From: Yponomeuta sedellus
Lineage: Eukaryota; Arthropoda; Insecta; Lepidoptera; Yponomeutidae
Length of the DNA: 64,000 bases
Reading direction: 5' to 3'
Assembly (NCBI GenBank): GCA_934045075.1
Contig: OW203727.1
Location: forward strand, 16,614,861 to 16,678,860
Shown: piece after piece, positions 12,503 through 25,319 of the stretch
How the letters are laid out: the number at the start of each line of letters is the position of its first letter
How positions within the stretch are numbered: position 1 is the first letter of the stretch
Program-made: the position numbers and the translations under genes
Notes under the pieces: model-generated
The model's input: the letters and a program-made list of their open reading frames with translations, nothing else
What the model was told of the DNA's origin: nothing
Database searches by the model: none

Positions 12503-15004
12503 ACAAGATGTCGCCACATGACTCTGTCCTGCGCGGTCTCTTGCCAGTCCTAGGGCTCACACAGGTCCTTGACCACTTCATCCTTCTAGCAATGAAAGGG
12601 CGGCCAGCCGGTCTTTCCTCGTTTGAAAGCGCCAGGTATGCCTTCGTCACCGCCCGATCCTTTCCCATCCATTCTAAGTGACCGACCCATCGGAGTCAGT
12701 GAGATTTCCTCATGATGTTTACCTTCACCGTTAGCGAGTGGTATTGCTACTATAACTTCACGAGTGTACATTACTTACAAAATAAAGTCATTGGTACACA
12801 CATGCCGACACCGGGAATCGAACCAGGGTCTCTCACTTCTGAGTTGCTCTACGCACTAGGCTACCGCCGCACTGGTAAACAATATTCACATAGAATAAAA
12901 TATCCCCTAGCACCCCGTGCCAACCCTTAGCACCACGTGCCAGCGTTGATACGCCAACTACATGCGTCTTACTATTTTTGTTTCTTGATTCTGTTTTTTT
13001 TCAGCGCCTGGACCTCCGCTTACGAAGATAAAAGGCAGATCACGTCGATCTGAAACAGGTACAACGCAAAATGGCGAGCAAGAGCAAGGTTTGCGTATGC
13101 CGTCTATTTTATTTAGCTACTATTCGATATTTTCACATAACCTTAGAAAGTAACACCGCTCAAGTCGATTCTCGCTTAGAAGTGCTCGTGACCTAGTCGA
13201 ACCGAGCGATTAGAATCAATCACTTGCGTTAGCAACAACAGGTGCGGTCAGGTGTTGGATGGGTGACCGTCCCGTGACTGCCGCTAGTGGCATTTATTCC
13301 GAGCGCTTCCGCGTTTCCCAAGGCACGCTAAGCCGTTGGTGCCGGATTTTATGTAATGGCAGTCATCATGCCATGTCCAGAGGCCTTATGGGCGGCTTGA
13401 TAACTTCTGACAGTAAGGACCGCCACTGTCTTACAATCCTCCACCAACCCGAACTTGGCCGCCGTGGTGGAGTAGGGCCTAGCCTTTCTGCGATTCAGGA
13501 AGAGGCCCGTGTCCCAGCATTTGGGACATACAAGGGTTAATATCAAGTCGATTGTCATGTCGGTTTTGACACGTATGCTATTGGGTGCAGATTTCAAGCG
13601 CGCATCGATCAAAATAAAATTCCAGCATTTTGAGTAATAAACCATCGCTATTGAACAAATCTTAACTCCGCGCAGTTATTTTTTCTATGTAGCAGCGCAG
13701 AAACTGTTTTCGAAATTAAAGACTTTCCTTAGTTAGAATAGTTTTGCGGCTTAATCACGTAGTAATTTATTTCTATTTTACCTCGACGTTTCGACGACGT
13801 TGCAGTCATCGTGGTCACGAGATAACAGACCTTTGAAGTACGGTACGAACGGACGGTAGAATATGATAGTGGTGTAAACAACTGGAATCAGTTGCATTGA
13901 AGCTGGGTTGCCACGCATCGATCACGCGCACGGTTGCAAATGTTACATGAATCGACCAACCAGACCAAACATGACAGGGTAAAATCTGATTTGCTTTTTT
14001 TCTTTTCATAAGAAGATGAAAGCGGCCACCCACTTACAAAGGTCCTACGGGAGCCACCACGAGGCAACAAAGCTGAGAATCAAGGCGAAGATGAGAAAAA
14101 GCGTATGGCATTTATTTATTTATTAAGCAACGTTTCGATATTCTACCGTAACATATAACATAGCATATACAGGCACATTCATCGACTGTGGCCCCACACT
14201 AGGGTACCCTGTGTCGTGAGAACCAGAAACAGCGACATCACAAACATGTAAACATCCTAGACCTGGGTGATTTTTTTTTGTCTCCAGCTGGGGTCCGAAC
14301 CCGAAACCTCTCGCATTGTAGGCAGGTGCGCTACAGAGGTCGTCAATATGTTAAGAGGCTACTAGCACCAATTCTTAAATGTCTTCTAAGTCGCCATGTG
14401 AATGAAGTATGTTTTTGTAAGAAGAATTTTTGTTAAATGCTACCATTGAATTAATTCAATGATGCTACTTAGGCGGGTCCTCAAGGAGCAGTTCCCATGC
14501 AAACGCAGTTTTGGTTTTATTTATTTATGACCGGCCGTATAGCAATGAAACTTTTACAATACAAGGACTCAAATCAAGGTTTAATCGTGCTTAGAATTGG
14601 AAACGAACTAATAAAAAATAAATTACAGTATATCAGTCTTTTCGTAGAATGATATGACGTTTGTAAATAAACCAAACTAAGTTTGTACAGAATTTATATT
14701 TAAGAATGTGAGGCAGGTCTGCCAAAGGCTTACAAAGAACATTTAGTTACATTTATGACAAACCTCTGAAGTAGGTTTCTCATGCCTCCATATTCTCGAC
14801 GGAAAAATGCGCTAGTAACAACTATAATATTTTTCAATAGAAACAACTGACATCAACTGAAATTGCATACAAGCTGGAATTGGAACTCAGCTAGCTTATG
14901 TTCTGAATTGCACGTTTGCAAATGTTTTTAGCATAAGAATCTACCAGAATATTCTTTTCAAACATGTCAGGGTAAAATCTTGTAAATGGGTCTTGGCTTC
15001 CGAC
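12503..15004. repeat. Array unit 6
   Basis: 2502 bp. Extra A present, CTATTGGG form, mutated SINE B box, C in TATTCTCGAC (near 14793). A private change, GTGACCTAG, lies near 13190 at the 5' end of the 5S SINE. Confidence 0.95.
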
Positions 15005-17503
15005 ACAAGATGTCGCCACATGACTCTGTCCTGCGCGGTCTCTTGCCAGTCCTAGGGCTCACACAGGTCCTTGACCACTTCATCCTTCTAGCAATGAAAG
15101 GGCGGCCAGCCGGTCTTTCCTCGTTTGAAAGCGCCAGGTATGCCTTCGTCACCGCCCGATCCTTTCCCATCCATTCTAAGTGACCGACCCATCGGAGTCA
15201 GTGAGATTTCCTCATGATGTTTACCTTCACCGTTAGCGAGTGGTATTGCTACTATAACTTCACGAGTGTACATTACTTACAAAATAAAGTCATTGGTACA
15301 CACATGCCGACACCGGGAATCGAACCAGGGTCTCTCACTTCTGAGTTGCTCTACGCACTAGGCTACCGCCGCACTGGTAAACAATATTCACATAGAATAA
15401 AATATCCCCTAGCACCCCGTGCCAACCCTTAGCACCACGTGCCAGCGTTGATACGCCAACTACATGCGTCTTACTATTTTTGTTTCTTGATTCTGTTTTT
15501 TTTCAGCGCCTGGACCTCCGCTTACGAAGATAAAAGGCAGATCACGTCGATCTGAAACAGGTACAACGCAAAATGGCGAGCAAGAGCAAGGTTTGCGTAT
15601 GCCGTCTATTTTATTTAGCTACTATTCGATATTTTCACATAACCTTAGAAAGTAACACCGCTCAAGTCGATTCTCGCTTAGAAGTGCTCGTGGCCTAGTC
15701 GAACCGAGCGATTAGAATCAATCACTTGCGTTAGCAACAACAGGTGCGGTCAGGTGTTGGATGGGTGACCGTCCCGTGACTGCCGCTAGTGGCATTTATT
15801 CCGAGCGCTTCCGCGTTTCCCAAGGCACGCTAAGCCGTTGGTGCCGGATTTTATGTAATGGCAGTCATCATGCCATGTCCGAGGCCTTATGGGCGGCTTG
15901 ATAACTTCTGACAGTAAGGACCGCCACTGTCTTACAATCCTCCACCAACCCGAACTTGGCCGCCGTGGTGGAGTAGGGCCTAGCCTTTCTGCGATTCAGG
16001 AAGAGGCCCGTGTCCCAGCATTTGGGACATACAAGGGTTAATATCAAGTCGATTGTCATGTCGGTTTTGACACGTATGCACGGGTGCAGATTTCAAGCGC
16101 GCATCGATCAAAATAAAATTCCAGCATTTTGAGTAATAAACCATCGCTATTGAACAAATCTTAACTCCGCGCAGTTATTTTTTCTATGTAGCAGCGCAGA
16201 AACTGTTTTCGAAATTAAAGACTTTCCTTAGTTAGAATAGTTTTGCGGCTTAATCACGTAGTAATTTATTTCTATTTTACCTCGACGTTTCGACGACGTT
16301 GCAGTCATCGTGGTCACGAGATAACAGACCTTTGAAGTACGGTACGAACGGACGGTAGAATATGATAGTGGTGTAAACAACTGGAATCAGTTGCATTGAA
16401 GCTGGGTTGCCACGCATCGATCACGCGCACGGTTGCAAATGTTACATGAATCGACCAACCAGACCAAACATGACAGGGTAAAATCTGATTTGCTTTTTTT
16501 CTTTTCATAAGAAGATGAAAGCGGCCACCCACTTACAAAGGTCCTACGGGAGCCACCACGAGGCAACAAAGCTGAGAATCAAGGCGAAGATGAGAAAAAG
16601 CGTATGGCATTTATTTATTTATTAAGCAACGTTTCGATATTCTACCGTAACATATAACATAGCATATACAGGCACATTCATCGACTGTGGCCCCACACTA
16701 GGGTACCCTGTGTCGTGAGAACCAGAAACAGCGACATCACAAACATGTAAACATCCTAGACCTGGGTGATTTTTTTTTGTCTCCAGCTGGGGTCCGAACC
16801 AGAAACCTCTCGCATTGTAGGCAGGTGCGCTACAGAGGTCGTCAATATGTTAAGAGGCTACTAGCACCAATTCTTAAATGTCTTCTAAGTCGCCATGTGA
16901 ATGAAGTATGTTTTTGTAAGAAGAATTTTTGTTAAATGCTACCATTGAATTAATTCAATGATGCTACTTAGGCGGGTCCTCAAGGAGCAGTTCCCATGCA
17001 AACGCAGTTTTGGTTTTATTTATTTATGACCGGCCGTATAGCAATGAAACTTTTACAATACAAGGACTCAAATCAAGGTTTAATCGTGCTTAGAATTGGA
17101 AACGAACTAATAAAAAATAAATTACAGTATATCAGTCTTTTCGTAGAATGATATGACGTTTGTAAATAAACCAAACTAAGTTTGTACAGAATTTATATTT
17201 AAGAATGTGAGGCAGGTCTGCCAAAGGCTTACAAAGAACATTTAGTTACATTTATGACAAACCTCTGAAGTAGGTTTCTCATGCCTCCATATTGTCGACG
17301 GAAAAATGCGCTAGTAACAACTATAATATTTTTCAATAGAAACAACTGACATCAACTGAAATTGCATACAAGCTGGAATTGGAACTCAGCTAGCTTATGT
17401 TCTGAATTGCACGTTTGCAAATGTTTTTAGCATAAGAATCTACCAGAATATTCTTTTCAAACATGTCAGGGTAAAATCTTGTAAATGGGTCTTGGCTTCC
17501 GAC
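15005..17503. repeat. Array unit 7
   Basis: 2499 bp. Returns to the variant set of units 1 and 2 (no extra A, CACGGG, GGTCCGAACC, TATTGTCGAC), with one private change, GAACCAGAAACC, near 16798. Its similarity to units 1-2 across four intervening units points to exchange between non-adjacent units. Confidence 0.95.
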
Positions 17504-20004
17504 ACAAGATGTCGCCACATGACTCTGTCCTGCGCGGTCTCTTGCCAGTCCTAGGGCTCACACAGGTCCTTGACCACTTCATCCTTCTAGCAATGAAAGG
17601 GCGGCCAGCCGGTCTTTCCTCGTTTGAAAGCGCCAGGTATGCCTTCGTCACCGCCCGATCCTTTCCCATCCATTCTAAGTGACCGACCCATCGGAGTCAG
17701 TGAGATTTCCTCATGATGTTTACCTTCACCGTTAGCGAGTGGTATTGCTACTATAACTTCACGAGTGTACATTACTTACAAAATAAAGTCATTGGTACAC
17801 ACATGCCGACACCGGGAATCGAACCAGGGTCTCTCACTTCTGAGTTGCTCTACGCACTAGGCTACCGCCGCACTGGTAAACAATATTCACATAGAATAAA
17901 ATATCCCCTAGCACCCCGTGCCAACCCTTAGCACCACGTGCCAGCGTTGATACGCCAACTACATGCGTCTTACTATTTTTGTTTCTTGATTCTGTTTTTT
18001 TTCAGCGCCTGGACCTCCGCTTACGAAGATAAAAGGCAGATCACGTCGATCTGAAACAGGTACAACGCAAAATGGCGAGCAAGAGCAAGGTTTGCGTATG
18101 CCGTCTATTTTATTTAGCTACTATTCGATATTTTCACATAACCTTAGAAAGTAACACCGCTCAAGTCGATTCTCGCTTAGAAGTGCTCGTGGCCTAGTCG
18201 AACCGAGCGATTAGAATCAATCACTTGCGTTAGCAACAACAGGTGCGGTCAGGTGTTGGATGGGTGACCGTCCCGTGACTGCCGCTAGTGGCATTTATTC
18301 CGAGCGCTTCCGCGTTTCCCAAGGCACGCTAAGCCGTTGGTGCCGGATTTTATGTAATGGCAGTCATCATGCCATGTCCAGAGGCCTTATGGGCGGCTTG
18401 ATAACTTCTGACAGTAAGGACCGCCACTGTCTTACAATCCTCCACCAACCCGAACTTGGCCGCCGTGGTGGAGTAGGGCCTAGCCTTTCTGCGATTCAGG
18501 AAGAGGCCCGTGTCCCAGCATTTGGGACATACAAGGGTTAATATCAAGTCGATTGTCATGTCGGTTTTGACACGTATGCTATTGGGTGCAGATTTCAAGC
18601 GCGCATCGATCAAAATAAAATTCCAGCATTTTGAGTAATAAACCATCGCTATTGAACAAATCTTAACTCCGCGCAGTTATTTTTTCTATGTAGCAGCGCA
18701 GAAACTGTTTTCGAAATTAAAGACTTTCCTTAGTTAGAATAGTTTTGCGGCTTAATCACGTAGTAATTTATTTCTATTTTACCTCGACGTTTCGACGACG
18801 TTGCAGTCATCGTGGTCACGAGATAACAGACCTTTGAAGTACGGTACGAACGGACGGTAGAATATGATAGTGGTGTAAACAACTGGAATCAGTTGCATTG
18901 AAGCTGGGTTGCCACGCATCGATCACGCGCACGGTTGCAAATGTTACATGAATCGACCAACCAGACCAAACATGACAGGGTAAAATCTGATTTGCTTTTT
19001 TTCTTTTCATAAGAAGATGAAAGCGGCCACCCACTTACAAAGGTCCTACGGGAGCCACCACGAGGCAACAAAGCTGAGAATCAAGGCGAAGATGAGAAAA
19101 AGCGTATGGCATTTATTTATTTATTAAGCAACGTTTCGATATTCTACCGTAACATATAACATAGCATATACAGGCACATTCATCGACTGTGGCCCCACAC
19201 TAGGGTACCCTGTGTCGTGAGAACCAGAAACAGCGACATCACAAACATGTAAACATCCTAGACCTGGGTGTTTTTTTTTGTCTCCAGCTGGGGTTCGAAC
19301 CCGGAACCTCTCGCATTGTAGGCAGGTGCGCTACAGAGGTCGTCAATATGTTAAGAGGCTACTAGCACCAATTCTTAAATGTCTTCTAAGTCGCCATGTG
19401 AATGAAGTATGTTTTTGTAAGAAGAATTTTTGTTAAATGCTACCATTGAATTAATTCAATGATGCTACTTAGGCGGGTCCTCAAGGAGCAGTTCCCATGC
19501 AAACGCAGTTTTGGTTTTATTTATTTATGACCGGCCGTATAGCAATGAAACTTTTACAATACAAGGACTCAAATCAAGGTTTAATCGTGCTTAGAATTGG
19601 AAACGAACTAATAAAAAATAAATTACAGTATATCAGTCTTTTCGTAGAATGATATGACGTTTGTAAATAAACCAAACTAAGTTTGTACAGAATTTATATT
19701 TAAGAATGTGAGGCAGGTCTGCCAAAGGCTTACAAAGAACATTTAGTTACATTTATGACAAACCTCTGAAGTAGGTTTCTCATGCCTCCATATTGTCGAC
19801 GGAAAAATGCGCTAGTAACAACTATAATATTTTTCAATAGAAACAACTGACATCAACTGAAATTGCATACAAGCTGGAATTGGAACTCAGCTAGCTTATG
19901 TTCTGAATTGCACGTTTGCAAATGTTTTTAGCATAAGAATCTACCAGAATATTCTTTTCAAACATGTCAGGGTAAAATCTTGTAAATGGGTCTTGGCTTC
20001 CGAC
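17504..20004. repeat. Array unit 8
   Basis: 2501 bp. Extra A present, CTATTGGG form, intact SINE B box (GGTTCGAACCC near 19293), G in TATTGTCGAC. This combination is not seen in any other unit. Confidence 0.95.
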
Positions 20005-22733
20005 ACAAGATGTCGCCACATGACTCTGTCCTGCGCGGTCTCTTGCCAGTCCTAGGGCTCACACAGGTCCTTGACCACTTCATCCTTCTAGCAATGAAAG
20101 GGCGGCCAGCCGGTCTTTCCTCGTTTGAAAGCGCCAGGTATGCCTTCGTCACCGCCCGATCCTTTCCCATCCATTCTAAGTGACCGACCCATCGGAGTCA
20201 GTGAGATTTCCTCATGATGTTTACCTTCACCGTTAGCGAGTGGTATTGCTACTATAACTTCACGAGTGTACATTACTTACAAAATAAAGTCATTGGTACA
20301 CACATGCCGACACCGGGAATCGAACCAGGGTCTCTCACTTCTGAGTTGCTCTACGCACTAGGCTACCGCCGCACTGGTAAACAATATTCACATAGAATAA
20401 AATATCCCCTAGCACCCCGTGCCAACCCTTAGCACCACGTGCCAGCGTTGATACGCCAACTACATGCGTCTTACTATTTTTGTTTCTTGATTCTGTTTTT
20501 TTTCAGCGCCTGGACCTCCGCTTACGAAGATAAAAGGCAGATCACGTCGATCTGAAACAGGTACAACGCAAAATGGCGAGCAAGAGCAAGGTTTGCGTAT
20601 GCCGTCTATTTTATTTAGCTACTATTCGATATTTTCACATAACCTTAGAAAGTAACACCGCTCAAGTCGATTCTCGCTTAGAAGTGCTCGTGGCCTAGTC
20701 GAACCGAGCGATTAGAATCAATCACTTGCGTTAGCAACAACAGGTGCGGTCAGGTGTTGGATGGGTGACCGTCCCGTGACTGCCGCTAGTGGCATTTATT
20801 CCGAGCGCTTCCGCGTTTCCCAAGGCACGCTAAGCCGTTGGTGCCGGATTTTATGTAATGGCAGTCATCATGCCATGTCCAGAGGCCTTATGGGCGGCTT
20901 GATAACTTCTGACAGTAAGGACCGCCACTGTCTTACAATCCTCCACCAACCCGAACTTGGCCGCCGTGGTGGAGTAGGGCCTAGCCTTTCTGCGATTCAG
21001 GAAGAGGCCCGTGTCCCAGCATTTGGGACATACAAGGGTTAATATCAAGTCGATTGTCATGTCGGTTTTGACACGTATGCTACTGGGTGCAGATTTCTAG
21101 CGCGCATCGATCAAAATAAAATACATTTAGAAAGAAAGAAATACATTTATTATAGCAACAACAAAATTCCAGCATTTTGAGTAATAAACCATCGCTATTG
21201 AACAAATCTTAACTCCGCGCAGTTATTTTTTCTTTGTAGCAGCGCAGAAACTGTTTTCTAAATTAAAGACTTTCCTTAGTTAGAATAGTTTTGCGGCTTA
21301 ATCTCGTAGTAATTTATTTCTATTTTACCTCGACGTTTCGACGACGTTGCAGTCATCGTGGTCACGAGATAACAGACCTCTGAAGTACGGTACGAACGGA
21401 CGGTAGAATATGATAGTTGTGTAAACAACTGGAATCAGTTGCAGTGAAGCTGGGTTGCCACGCATCGATCACGCGCACGGTTGCAAATGTTACATGAATC
21501 GACCAACCAGACCAAACATGACAGGGTAAAATCTGATTTGCTTTTTTTTCATTAGAAGATGAAAGCGGCCACCCACTTACAAAGGTCCTACGGGTGCCAC
21601 CACGAGGCAACAAAGCTGAAAATCAAGGCGAAGATGATAAAAAGCGTATGGCATTTTTTTTTTTTATTTATTTATTTATTTATTTATTAAACAACGTTTC
21701 GATATTCTACCGTAACATATAACATAGCATATACAGGCACATTCATCGACTGTGGCCCCACACTAGGGTACCCTGTGTCGTGAGAACCAGAAACAGCGAC
21801 ATCACAAACATGTAAACATCCTAGACCTGGGTGTTTTTTTTGTCTCCAGCTGGGGTTCGAACCCGGGACCTCTCGCATTGTAGGCAGGTGCGCTACAGAG
21901 GTCGTCAATATGTTAAGAGGCTACTAGCACCAATTCCTAAATGTCTTCTAAGTCGCCATGTGAATGAAGTATGTTTTTGTAAGAAGAATTTTTGTTAAGT
22001 GCTACCATTGAATTAATTCAATGATGCTACTTAGGCGGGTCCTCAAGGAGCAGTTCCCATGCAAACGCAGTTTTGGTTTTATTTATTTATGACCGGCCGT
22101 ATAGCAATAAAACTTTTACACTAAGTACAAGGCCTCAAATCAAGGTTTAATCGTGCTTAGAATTGGAAACGAACTAATAAAAAATAAATTACAGTATATG
22201 TCCTTTCGTAGAATGATATGACGTTTGTAAATAAACCAAACTAAGTTTGTTCGTTATCAACCCTTGTATGTCCCCACTGCTGGGGCACAGGTCTCTTCCT
22301 GCAACGCAGGAAGGTTAGGCCATACTCCACCACGGGGGCCAAGTCCGGGTTGGTGGAGGATTGTAAGACAGTGGCGGGCCTTACTGTCAGAAGTTATCAA
22401 GCCGCCCATAAGGCCTCTGACATGGCTTAAAGACTGCCATTATATGACAGCCGGCACCAACGGCTTAGCGTGCCTTGCGAATCACGAAAGAGCTCGAAAA
22501 AATGCCACCAGCGGTCGTCACGGGACGCTCACCCATCCCGTACCTGACCGCGCCTGTTGTTGCTTTACCAAGTGATTGATTCCAATCACTCGGTTCGCCT
22601 AGGCCACGAGCGCTTCTAAGTTTGTACAGAATTTATATTTAAGAATGTGAGGCAGGTCTGCCAAAGGCTTACAAAGAACATTTAGTTACATTTATGATAA
22701 ACCTCTGAAGTAGGTATCTTATGCCTCCATATT
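20005..22733. repeat. Array unit 9, diverged and interrupted
   Basis: This edge unit matches the others to about 21060 and then diverges. It has CTACTGGG near 21079, an extra 50 bp of A-rich sequence at about 21118-21167, a longer (TTTA)n at 21661-21688, a 5S SINE inserted at 22251-22615, and the LINE complex entering at 22734. The unit resumes at 30965. Confidence 0.92.
22251..22615 (-). mobile_element. 5S rRNA-derived SINE inserted in unit 9, with 10-bp TSD
   Basis: A 365-bp minus-strand copy interrupts unit 9. Both sides carry CTAAGTTTGT (22241-22250 and 22616-22625), and the other units have this site once and uninterrupted. Read on its own strand it starts AAGCGCTCGTGGCC, passes through the 5S-like box A (AAAGCAAC) and box C (GGATGGGTGAGCG), and ends ATACAAGGGTTGATAACGAA. 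This copy fixes the ends of the element and shows that it moves as a unit. It is less decayed than the array copies over the 3' tail (CCCCAGCAGTGGGGACATAC). Confidence 0.88.
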
Positions 22734-24839
22734 TAATAATCTACTCTATTTAGATATTTTGACGCATGAGCAAGCATATATTGTAGACACTAACCTGAAC
22801 TTGAAATACGATCATACCATGTTTCACCCAAGAAACGGAGCACTAAATAAGAACGGCTTAAAGCAGATATTCCAAGACATAAAAAAAAACAATCGGCATC
22901 ATAAATGACTGGTCCTGTACCCACTACGAAAGCGACTACTCTCATGAGTCAGAGCTTTTAAATACAAGTTTAAATAGAGAAAAGTTTTTTCGAGCCGACG
23001 CGAGCAACACATTTTAACATACTATACCAAAATATAAGAAGTGTGAAGAACAAGCGCCACTTATTAGAAGCAGCCACAAACGAATATTCTAATATTTAGT
23101 CCATATGTATTATAGAAACATGGATTACAACAGCAAAAAAGATTTATTGCAGATCGAAGGATTTAAGTTGGTAACGAGCTACTGTCGTTCTGAGCGAGAA
23201 GGGGGAGGGGTTTGCATTATGCTTAAGGAAAATTTAGACTATATGGAACGTTTGGATATCTTAAATATGGCTATAGAATCTATTTTTGAGATCTGTGCAG
23301 TAGAATTACCAAAAATAAATGTATTATTAATAGCGTTGTATTGGCCTGATAATAAAAGGTATCGAAATATATTTTATGAATCACTCAGAAATTTACTAAC
23401 GCTAATTACGATCAAAGATAAAACAAAAAATATTATCATAGGCGGTGATTTGAATGTTAACGTATTAAAACAAAACAATTTGTCATCGGATTTACTAAAT
23501 GTCATGAAAAGTTTCAACTTTACACAGGAAGTACGAGAACCAACTAGAGTAACGCAAAATACTTCCTCGTGTTTAGACCTAGTTTTCAGCAACGTACATA
23601 ATCCGAAGAAAAAAGTGTCTGAAAAGTAAAGGACTTTGGTTTCTCTGATCACAAAGGAATTTTAGTACGTTTACCAATTAATACTCAAAATAAAAAGGAA
23701 AATTGGTTTACTTACGAAAGAATATTTTCTGAGCAAAATATTAATCGGTTTAAATTAGAAATTGGTAAAGTTGATTGGAATAATATACTGCATAGTAATG
23801 AATCTCCATCTTATTTATTTATTTATTTTAATGAATATCCTAATAAAAGTTACAACTTATTCCACAAAAATATAACACACATTCTAGAAAATACTATCCC
23901 AAAAACCAAAATGAAAATTAAAAATAGAACAAAAAACACATGGATAACCAAAGGCATTCGAATATCATGCAAAACTAAACGATTACTTAAACTATTTATT
24001 TCACAAACAAATAATCCTATATTGAATAATTATAACAAAAATTATAAAAAACTGTTAAAGAAGAGCGTAGCGAAAGCAAAAAAAAATTACTTTAAAAATA
24101 AAGTCATGAAGTCCAGCAATATAATAAAAGCAATGTGGCGAGAAGAGACAGAAAAAATATAACGTTAGATATCACTAATCAACTATGTGAGGACCCCCTT
24201 CGAATTGCGAACTATTTTAATGACTTCTTTGCATCTGTGGGTGCTCCTAAACAAGGCGCAAGCCCTCCGTCCGGCCATCAGGTGCTCTCCCCCACAGGAA
24301 ATTCAGTATTTCTTTGTCCTACCGACGCAAATGAAATTTCCTCTTTAATACGAAAAATGAAAAATAAGCAAAGCTGTGGATACGATGAAATACCGCCCAC
24401 ACTTTTAAAAAAATGCGCTCCTGAGTTGGCACAGCCTCTATCTCTCATTATCAACCAATCGTTTACACAAGGGATTGTTCCTGATCTTTTAAAAATAGCA
24501 ATCGTAAAACCCTTACACAAAAATGATAGCCGCCGTGATTGAAACAACTATCGTCCCATTGCACTGCTTCCCACATTCTCTAAAATATTAGAGTCAGCTA
24601 TGTACAATCGAATATACTCCTTTTGCGATGAATTCAATACACTAAGTGACTATTAATATGGATTTCGTAAAGGACGATCAACTTCATCAGCAGTAACTGC
24701 ATATGTCAACGAAATACTGGCAGTACTAAAGAACAAAAAATACGCGATCGGCACCCTCCTAGATATGAGTAAAGCATACGATAGAGTCCTATACAAACCA
24801 CTTTTAAAAAAACTTTACGGGATAGGAGTGAGAGGCATG
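22734..24839 (+). mobile_element. Outer CR1/L2-like LINE, 5' part
   Basis: This is the left part of an old LINE that entered unit 9. The array sequence breaks at ATATT (22729-22733) and resumes after ATATT at 30965-30969, a possible short target duplication. The first 270 bp contain frames such as MFHPRNGALNKNG, which may be the end of an ORF1, possibly of the SGNH-esterase type, but this is uncertain. From about 23008 the ORF2 begins. The element is split at 24839 by the inner LINE and continues at 29669. Confidence 0.85.
23008..24839 (+). pseudogene. Outer LINE ORF2 (endonuclease and RT N-terminal part), degenerate
   Basis: APE-type endonuclease followed by reverse transcriptase. Endonuclease pieces: YQNIRSVKNK (23014 on), an in-frame TAG and a frameshift near 23098, then SEREGGGVCIM, GGDLNVNV and, after another frame change, GFSDHKG (23638 on). 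RT pieces: NNYRPIALLPT just after a TGA at 24539, a TAA at 24655 where the related inner element has Gln (QYGFRK), then YGFRKGRST and LLDMSKAYDRV. The frame runs into the inner insertion right after GIGVRGM. At least five disabling changes make it a dead copy. The ORF2 architecture matches the inner element, but the protein is clearly a different family of the same clade. Confidence 0.85.
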
Positions 24840-25319
24840 AGTGCGTTCGCGCGTCACAAGTGATAGACACACAATTTATAGCTCCGTCGATTTAAATCAA
24901 ATCGTGTTTAAAAAAGCGTCGTCACCGATATCCATTGGCACAATTAAGTCGACAATAATATTCTCTCTATAATAAGTTATACCACACTACAAAATATATC
25001 CGCGTTAGTGAGATAACATCAAATTCATCTCAAGTTCGAACGGTAATCCTCACATCTCCTACCCTGCGCTGCCGCTTGTTTTTGTTGTTCCGTCTCATCG
25101 GCGAGCTGAGCGGCCACTACTCGCGATCCACGGCAGCTACATTACACCGCGACGACCACGACCCGCGGCAGACGGCGGCTACTACTCAGGATCTGCGATA
25201 ACAGTGTGGCTGGGTGCGAACAAACTTCGAGGTACGTTTTAACAGCTCAAGCTTAAGAAAGACCGGGATAGCAGATTAATTCATTACCTAAAAATATTGG
25301 AGATTTTAACCACACCACG

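Larger units (their letters stand above)
1..22733. repeat. Tandem array of a 2.5-kb compound unit (units 1-9)
   Basis: The same 2499-2502 bp sequence recurs head-to-tail, with unit starts (anchor ACAAGATGTCGCC) at 1, 2500, 4999, 7501, 10001, 12503, 15005, 17504 and 20005. Units 1-8 differ by only a handful of substitutions and small indels. Unit 9 is more diverged, as expected at an array edge. Base 1 lies inside the array, so it continues upstream. Each unit contains, in order: a minus-strand LINE C-terminal fragment, a minus-strand tRNA-derived SINE, a plus-strand 5S rRNA-derived SINE, a minus-strand tRNA-derived SINE, and about 600 bp of AT-rich DNA with nothing recognisable. Every ORF in the array (all 103 codons or shorter) is a chance frame or transposon debris. 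Confidence 0.97.

Noticed and set aside
84..21908. Repeated 60-103 codon frames in the array as a gene family
   Set aside because: They recur only because the unit recurs. Several overlap on opposite strands and fall inside SINEs, the 5S-like element or LINE debris, and indels between units change their length.
23374..23652. Minus-strand frames of 60-92 codons across the LINE complex
   Set aside because: They are antisense shadows of AT-rich LINE coding sequence (Phe/Leu/Ile-rich), with no independent support.
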